From Anaerolineales bacterium UBA4826 (GTDB lineage: Bacteria > Chloroflexota > Anaerolineae > UBA4142), in contig DHFK01000046.1 in the NCBI GenBank assembly GCA_002400365.1, positions 7,575 through 16,627 on the forward strand: a stretch of 9,053 bases of DNA, read 5' to 3'. Below the pieces are notes generated by a model, which did not search any database, was not told where the DNA came from, and saw nothing but the letters and a program-made list of their open reading frames with translations. The position numbers and the translations under genes were made by a program. Each line of letters opens with the position of its first letter. Positions within the stretch are counted from its first letter, which is position 1. Of the stretch, positions 5,702-9,053 are shown one piece after another.

Positions 5702-8700
5702 ATGAACAAGGTGTTCGTCAGTTCCCGAATTGATGAACTTGCCGCCGAACGCGCCGCGTTGACACAAGCGCTCCAATCGCCCGAATGGGATAATTTCACA
5801 TTCGAGTGGTCCGGTGCGTTTCCTGAGTCCGCGCGCGACGTCTATTTGAAACAGGTTGCCGAAGCGGATGTGTACCTTGGCATTTTCTTCAAGGCATACA
5901 GCCAAGCGACCGTTGACGAGTACCGCGAAGCGCGGCGATTGGGCAAACCGATACTGATTTACCTCAAGGATTGCGCCGAACGCGAACCTGCGCTGACGAA
6001 ATTCATCACCGAAGAACTCTACCCCGCGCACAAATGCCAATCGTTCAAGACAACCGATGAGTTGGTCAGCCATCTCCCCGATATTCGCCGCGCGTTGGAT
6101 GCCGAGGTGCAAAAGCATCAACGCCAGGCATACCTCGACGCGCTTGTGACGCAGACAGAATTGCTGGAACTCGCGGGCATTGTGGATTCAGGCGAGCAAG
6201 CGCGTCCTAAACTCCAAGAGATTTTTGTCGCGCTGAGCGCGGCGGAAGAGGTGGAAGAGCGCGCCGAACGCCAACCGCGCGACAAACGCGAGCGCGAGCA
6301 TCCCATCAAAATCACTCGCCGCGTGACGATTGAGCAAGCGCTCCGCGAGCATCGCAATCTGATGATTCTTGGTGACCCAGGCGCGGGAAAATCCACGTTG
6401 TTGCGGTACCTGACGTTGGTGGCGGTACAGGGGCAGGACGTGTCATTGCGAGCGACCGAAGGGAGCGAAGCAATCCCCAAATCGCAGGCGGAGATTGCTT
6501 CGTCGCAAAAAACGCTCCTCGCAATGACAAGCGGGGAATCGCGTTTGCCCATCCTGATTCGCCTGAGCAGTTTCGCGCGGTCGGGACAATCGTTCATCGA
6601 GTATTTTGGATCCTACGCCAAGACGCAGTTGCACGTATCGCTTGGCGAGAAATTCTTTGAGCGCGCGCTGGAAGACGGGCAGGCAATCGTTTGCTTGGAT
6701 GGCTTGGACGAAGTATCCCAGCCCGCTCAACGATTCGACGTTCGCAATGCGATTACTGCGCTTGCCAATCGCTATCCACGCAATCGGTTCATCGTCACCT
6801 CGCGCGTCGCGGGGTACGACAGCGCATCGCTCGACAAACGCGCGTTCGCGCATCACACCATCGTGCCGTTCGGGGAAAAGGAAATTCAGACGTTTGTCGA
6901 GAAATGGTATGCGACGCGCGAACGTGACCCCGAACAAGCCAAAACACGCGCGGCAAATTTGTTCGACGACCTCAAAGCGAACGCGCGATTGCTGAAACTG
7001 GCGGAGAACCCGTTGACGCTCACGATCATCGCGCTCGTGCATCAGCGCGCACAAGGCAAACTACCTGATGCGCGCGTCGAACTGTACGACCGTTGCGCCG
7101 AGACGTTGATCGAGGAATGGGACAAGTGGAAAGGACTCGCGCCTGACGACCGCGCGCGACCGTATTGCCAACTGCGGCGGCGATTGTTGGAGCGCGCCGC
7201 GTACTGGATGCACATCGAATCGCAAGAGCAAGATGTCGCGCAGATATCCAAGCGCGCGTTGGAAATGAAGGTTGCCGAGTTTTTGGTCGAGGACAAGACG
7301 CTGAATCTTTCCGAGGATACCGCGCGTATCGAGGCGAAGCAGTTTGTTGCGCTGGCGACGAGCCGCACAGGTATCTTGGTTGAGCGAGAGCAAGGCGCGG
7401 TGAGTTTCATTCACCTGACCTTCCAAGAATATTTTTCGGCGTCCGATTTGTATTGGCGTTACCGCAAAACGCCCGATGCGTTGTGGCAAGCGATTCAACC
7501 GCACCTTTACGACTCGCGCTGGCTGGAAGTGATTCTACTCTTGCTGGGTCGCTTGAACGATGAGGGCGATACGCCGAGCATCATTGTTGGGAAAATTCTG
7601 CGCGAGCACGACAAGTTTGACGATGTGATTCACCGTGATCTGTTTCTTGCCGCGCGATGCTTGGCAGACGGTTCAAATGTGCGTGAGTCATTGCGAAACG
7701 AGATTGTGGATGCGTTGCTCAGTCTCGGGAGTGAACGGTTCCCGCTCTACTGGTCTTTGCAGGGCGATGCAATACAGATGCTCGGAGCGTTGAGTGGCGA
7801 TAGTCATGCAGCCGATGGGCTCTCTGTGTTGGTGCAAAACAAATACATGAGATTGTGGGTGCGACTCGATGCCGCGCGAGCCTTGGGACAACTTGGACGG
7901 GCTGACGACGCGGTGCGCTTGCTTTTGGCGTTAACGCAGGATGAGCAAGCGTCGGAGTGGAAGGACCCCAATTTTGCACTAACCTTGGGGCAACTCGGGC
8001 GGACTGACGACGCGGTGGGTTTACTCCTGGCGTTAGCGCAAGATGAGAAAGCGGACGACGATGTCCGAAGGGAGGCCGCTCAAGCGTTGGGGCAACTTGG
8101 GCGGGCTGATGACGCAGTGCGCTTGCTCTTGGCCTTAGCGCAAGACAAAAAAGTATATCCAGACGTCCGAGTGAACGCTGCACGAGCCTTAAAGCAGCTC
8201 GGATGGGCCGACGGAGCGGTGCGTATGCTCTCGGCATTAGCGCAGGATGAAGTAGCGGTCGCATGGGTGGGAAGCGACATCGCGCAAGCGTTAGGGGAAT
8301 TCGGACAGACCGACAACGCGGTGCGTTTGCTTTTGGCGTTGGCGCAAGACGCAAAGATCAACGACGATGTTCAAGGGGAGGCCGTGCAAACATTAGGGCA
8401 ACGCAGATGGGCCGACAACACGGCACGCCTACTCTTGACGTTGGCGCAAAATGGAAATGTAGCCGAGTGGAAACGAGATGCCGCCGTGCTAGCCTTGGGA
8501 CAAATCGGACAGGGAGATAACGCTATGATTCAAGGTCTCTTGACTTTGGCACAAAGCGAAAGCGTAGATGAAGGGATACGACTCGACGCCGCGCGAGCCT
8601 TAGGACAACTCGGACATGGTGACGATGCAGTGCGTCTGCTCTTAGGGTTGGCACAAGACGAAAGAGTATTTAGACTGATACGAGGTGATGCAACAAAGGC

Positions 8701-8935
8701 TTTGGGCAAACTCGGTCAAAAGAAACCATTCGTCGCGCTCGAATTGTTAAAACTTGCTAGAGAAGGAGATGACGGTGTTCACGACGAGGCGTACGACGCG
8801 CTCAAAGAAGTGGTGGGGAATTTGAGGTACGCGGAGTTGGACAACGGACAAAAACGGATTAAACGGACGGGGCGGAAAGGATTACAACGGACAAGAGCGA
8901 AAGCAAACGGACGGACGCGCGCGCGGCGGAGATGA
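5702..8935 (+). CDS. NLR-like STAND NTPase: DUF4062 (TIR-like) - NACHT - 34-aa HEAT-like repeats
   Basis: A 1077-aa protein with bacterial NLR architecture, probably a defence sensor. Residues 1-90 match DUF4062: KVFVSSRIDELAAERAAL (3-20), ADVYLGIFFKAYSQAT (55-70) and an EYREARRLGKPILIYLKD strand-helix (73-90). DUF4062 is regarded as TIR-like, and Glu73 sits where TIR enzymes carry the catalytic Glu (inference). A charged linker follows (about 175-205). NACHT domain: Walker A GDPGAGKST (224-232), Walker B IVCLDGLDEV (329-338), sensor VTSRVAGY (365-372), AENPLTLT (434-441) and winged-helix FIHLTFQEYFSA (569-580). All nucleotide-binding motifs are intact. Residues ~247-276 are encoded by an inserted palindromic repeat. 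Residues ~600-720 form a helical spacer. Residues 723-1005 carry nine ALGQLG-type motifs at a 34-residue period, an alpha solenoid of HEAT/PBS-lyase type (TPR is the alternative). The basic tail (1047-1077) is repeat-encoded. ATG 5702 is chosen from the family N-terminus and promoter position. No partner gene follows on the same strand inside the window. Confidence 0.9.
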   Translation: MNKVFVSSRIDELAAERAALTQALQSPEWDNFTFEWSGAFPESARDVYLKQVAEADVYLGIFFKAYSQATVDEYREARRLGKPILIYLKDCAEREPALTKFITEELYPAHKCQSFKTTDELVSHLPDIRRALDAEVQKHQRQAYLDALVTQTELLELAGIVDSGEQARPKLQEIFVALSAAEEVEERAERQPRDKREREHPIKITRRVTIEQALREHRNLMILGDPGAGKSTLLRYLTLVAVQGQDVSLRATEGSEAIPKSQAEIASSQKTLLAMTSGESRLPILIRLSSFARSGQSFIEYFGSYAKTQLHVSLGEKFFERALEDGQAIVCLDGLDEVSQPAQRFDVRNAITALANRYPRNRFIVTSRVAGYDSASLDKRAFAHHTIVPFGEKEIQTFVEKWYATRERDPEQAKTRAANLFDDLKANARLLKLAENPLTLTIIALVHQRAQGKLPDARVELYDRCAETLIEEWDKWKGLAPDDRARPYCQLRRRLLERAAYWMHIESQEQDVAQISKRALEMKVAEFLVEDKTLNLSEDTARIEAKQFVALATSRTGILVEREQGAVSFIHLTFQEYFSASDLYWRYRKTPDALWQAIQPHLYDSRWLEVILLLLGRLNDEGDTPSIIVGKILREHDKFDDVIHRDLFLAARCLADGSNVRESLRNEIVDALLSLGSERFPLYWSLQGDAIQMLGALSGDSHAADGLSVLVQNKYMRLWVRLDAARALGQLGRADDAVRLLLALTQDEQASEWKDPNFALTLGQLGRTDDAVGLLLALAQDEKADDDVRREAAQALGQLGRADDAVRLLLALAQDKKVYPDVRVNAARALKQLGWADGAVRMLSALAQDEVAVAWVGSDIAQALGEFGQTDNAVRLLLALAQDAKINDDVQGEAVQTLGQRRWADNTARLLLTLAQNGNVAEWKRDAAVLALGQIGQGDNAMIQGLLTLAQSESVDEGIRLDAARALGQLGHGDDAVRLLLGLAQDERVFRLIRGDATKALGKLGQKKPFVALELLKLAREGDDGVHDEAYDALKEVVGNLRYAELDNGQKRIKRTGRKGLQRTRAKANGRTRARRR
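6441..6529. repeat. 89-bp palindromic (MITE-like) repeat inserted in frame in the NACHT gene
   Basis: The element is bounded by perfect 12-bp terminal inverted repeats, TGTCATTGCGAG (6441-6452) and CTCGCAATGACA (6518-6529). A second perfect 10-bp inner pair follows: CGAAGCAATC (6466-6475) and GATTGCTTCG (6493-6502), around a 17-nt centre. This TGTCATTGCGAGxxx...GAAGCAATC pattern is a familiar dispersed bacterial repeat. It is read through without a stop as about 30 residues (247-276). No clear target-site duplication is seen. Confidence 0.9.
7868..8716 (+). repeat. Coding tandem repeat, ~102-bp period, sensor solenoid of the NLR-like protein
   Basis: The motif ALGQLG and variants starts at residues 727, 761, 795, 829, 863, 897, 931, 966 and 1000, a spacing of 34 residues with one 35. 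The following segment (A/G)DDAVRLLLALAQDE is nearly invariant in several units. At DNA level the units are also close (for example GACGACGCGGTGCGCTTGCT and its variants), so the array is recently duplicated or homogenised. The variable positions lie in the 10-12 residues after QDE. Confidence 0.85.
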
Positions 8936-9007
8936 CAACGGACGAGATCGGATTAAACGGACAGACCGCGCAACCTTCCGTCCGTTTAATCCGCACTTGT
9001 CCGTTGT
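8841..9007. repeat. Four copies of a 30-bp unit (three direct, one inverted) at the 3' end of the NLR-like gene
   Basis: The unit begins ACAACGGAC and ends with a variant of CGGATTAAACGGACGG. Copies lie at 8841-8870, 8884-8914 (diverged centre, 31 bp), 8935-8964, and inverted at 8978-9007. The first two are inside the coding sequence and the TGA stop shares one base with the third. Copies three and four pair into a hairpin with 30-nt arms, about six mismatches and a 13-nt loop. The hairpin is followed by TCTTGACG, not a T-run, so it is not a standard intrinsic terminator, though it could still block 3' decay (inference). Confidence 0.85.
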
Positions 9008-9009
9008 TC

Positions 9010-9038
9010 TTGACGTATCGCCTAACGTTGGCTATAAT
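9010..9038 (+). promoter_or_regulatory. Strong sigma70-type promoter reading out of the window
   Basis: -35 TTGACG (9010-9015), 17-bp spacer (9016-9032), and perfect -10 TATAAT (9033-9038). It begins 3 bp after the hairpin repeat and must serve a gene or RNA beyond 9053. Confidence 0.75.
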
Positions 9039-9053
9039 TAGCCAAGATTGGCT
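9028..9053. promoter_or_regulatory. Inverted repeat over the -10 box, candidate operator
   Basis: TTGGCTA (9028-9034) and TAGCCAA (9039-9045) form a perfect 7-bp inverted repeat around TAAT, overlapping the -10 hexamer. A third half-site TTGGCT follows at 9048-9053, at the window edge. The position is typical of a repressor site, but the regulator is unknown and the site could continue past the edge. Confidence 0.5.

Noticed and set aside
5570..6121. 183-codon minus-strand frame across the octamer array and the DUF4062 start
   Set aside because: Its C-terminus is made of translated octamers and the rest is antisense to the DUF4062 domain; no support for a real protein.
8841..9007. Possible CRISPR-like spaced repeats
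   Set aside because: The units are 30 bp, but intervals are 13-20 bp and irregular, one copy is inverted, and two copies are coding. This is a dispersed repeat cluster, not an array.
8935..9010. Rho-independent terminator of the NLR-like gene
   Set aside because: The hairpin is strong but has many mismatches at DNA level and no following T-run.

Overview
The window looks like chromosomal DNA from a GC-rich bacterium, most likely a member of the Chloroflexota (Anaerolineae-like) recovered as environmental sequence. Grounds for this: a short-Q-loop cytochrome bd oxidase, a DUF2229-type activase remnant, a HEAT-repeat protein and a large STAND NTPase, all set among abundant short dispersed palindromes and GTGAC-type tandem repeats. 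The taxonomic guess is an inference from style; no rRNA or marker gene is present.

Layout. (1) Positions 1-4051, minus strand: a probable three-gene operon. It begins with an unrecognised membrane-anchored beta-propeller-like protein (4051-2162), followed by cydA (2086-731) and cydB (656 to beyond the window start). A sigma70-type promoter (TTGCCA, 17 bp, TAGAAT) lies at 4149-4177. It would give a leader of about 90 nt containing three small hairpins. (2) Positions 4147-4647, minus strand: the first ~65 codons of a DUF2229/CoA-enzyme-activase-like gene, broken at a 12-bp repeat end and continued by about 290 bp of palindrome-rich non-homologous sequence. (3) Positions 4674-5522, minus strand: an intact 282-aa HEAT-repeat protein with its own promoter. 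(4) Positions 5523-5701: a divergent intergenic region with an 8 x 8-bp tandem array between two well-formed promoters. (5) Positions 5702-8935, plus strand: a 1077-aa NLR-like protein with a DUF4062 (TIR-like) N-terminus, a NACHT ATPase and a C-terminal solenoid of about nine near-exact 34-residue repeats. (6) Positions 8841-9007: four copies of a 30-bp unit, two of them coding the protein's basic tail and the last two forming a long hairpin. (7) Positions 9010-9053: a strong promoter with an inverted repeat over its -10 box, reading out of the window.

Biology. The left half is respiratory: CydAB is a quinol:O2 oxidoreductase, and the propeller protein is probably co-transcribed with it, so it may be an assembly or envelope partner (inference). 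The right half resembles a bacterial NLR/STAND defence locus: sensor repeats, a NACHT switch and a putative TIR-like effector in one chain. Its most unusual trait is an 89-bp palindromic mobile-type repeat lying in frame inside the NACHT domain. The same 12-bp repeat end sits at the breakpoint of the DUF2229 remnant, so one dispersed repeat family seems to have affected both loci. The NLR promoter is placed so that its mRNA is predicted to be leaderless.
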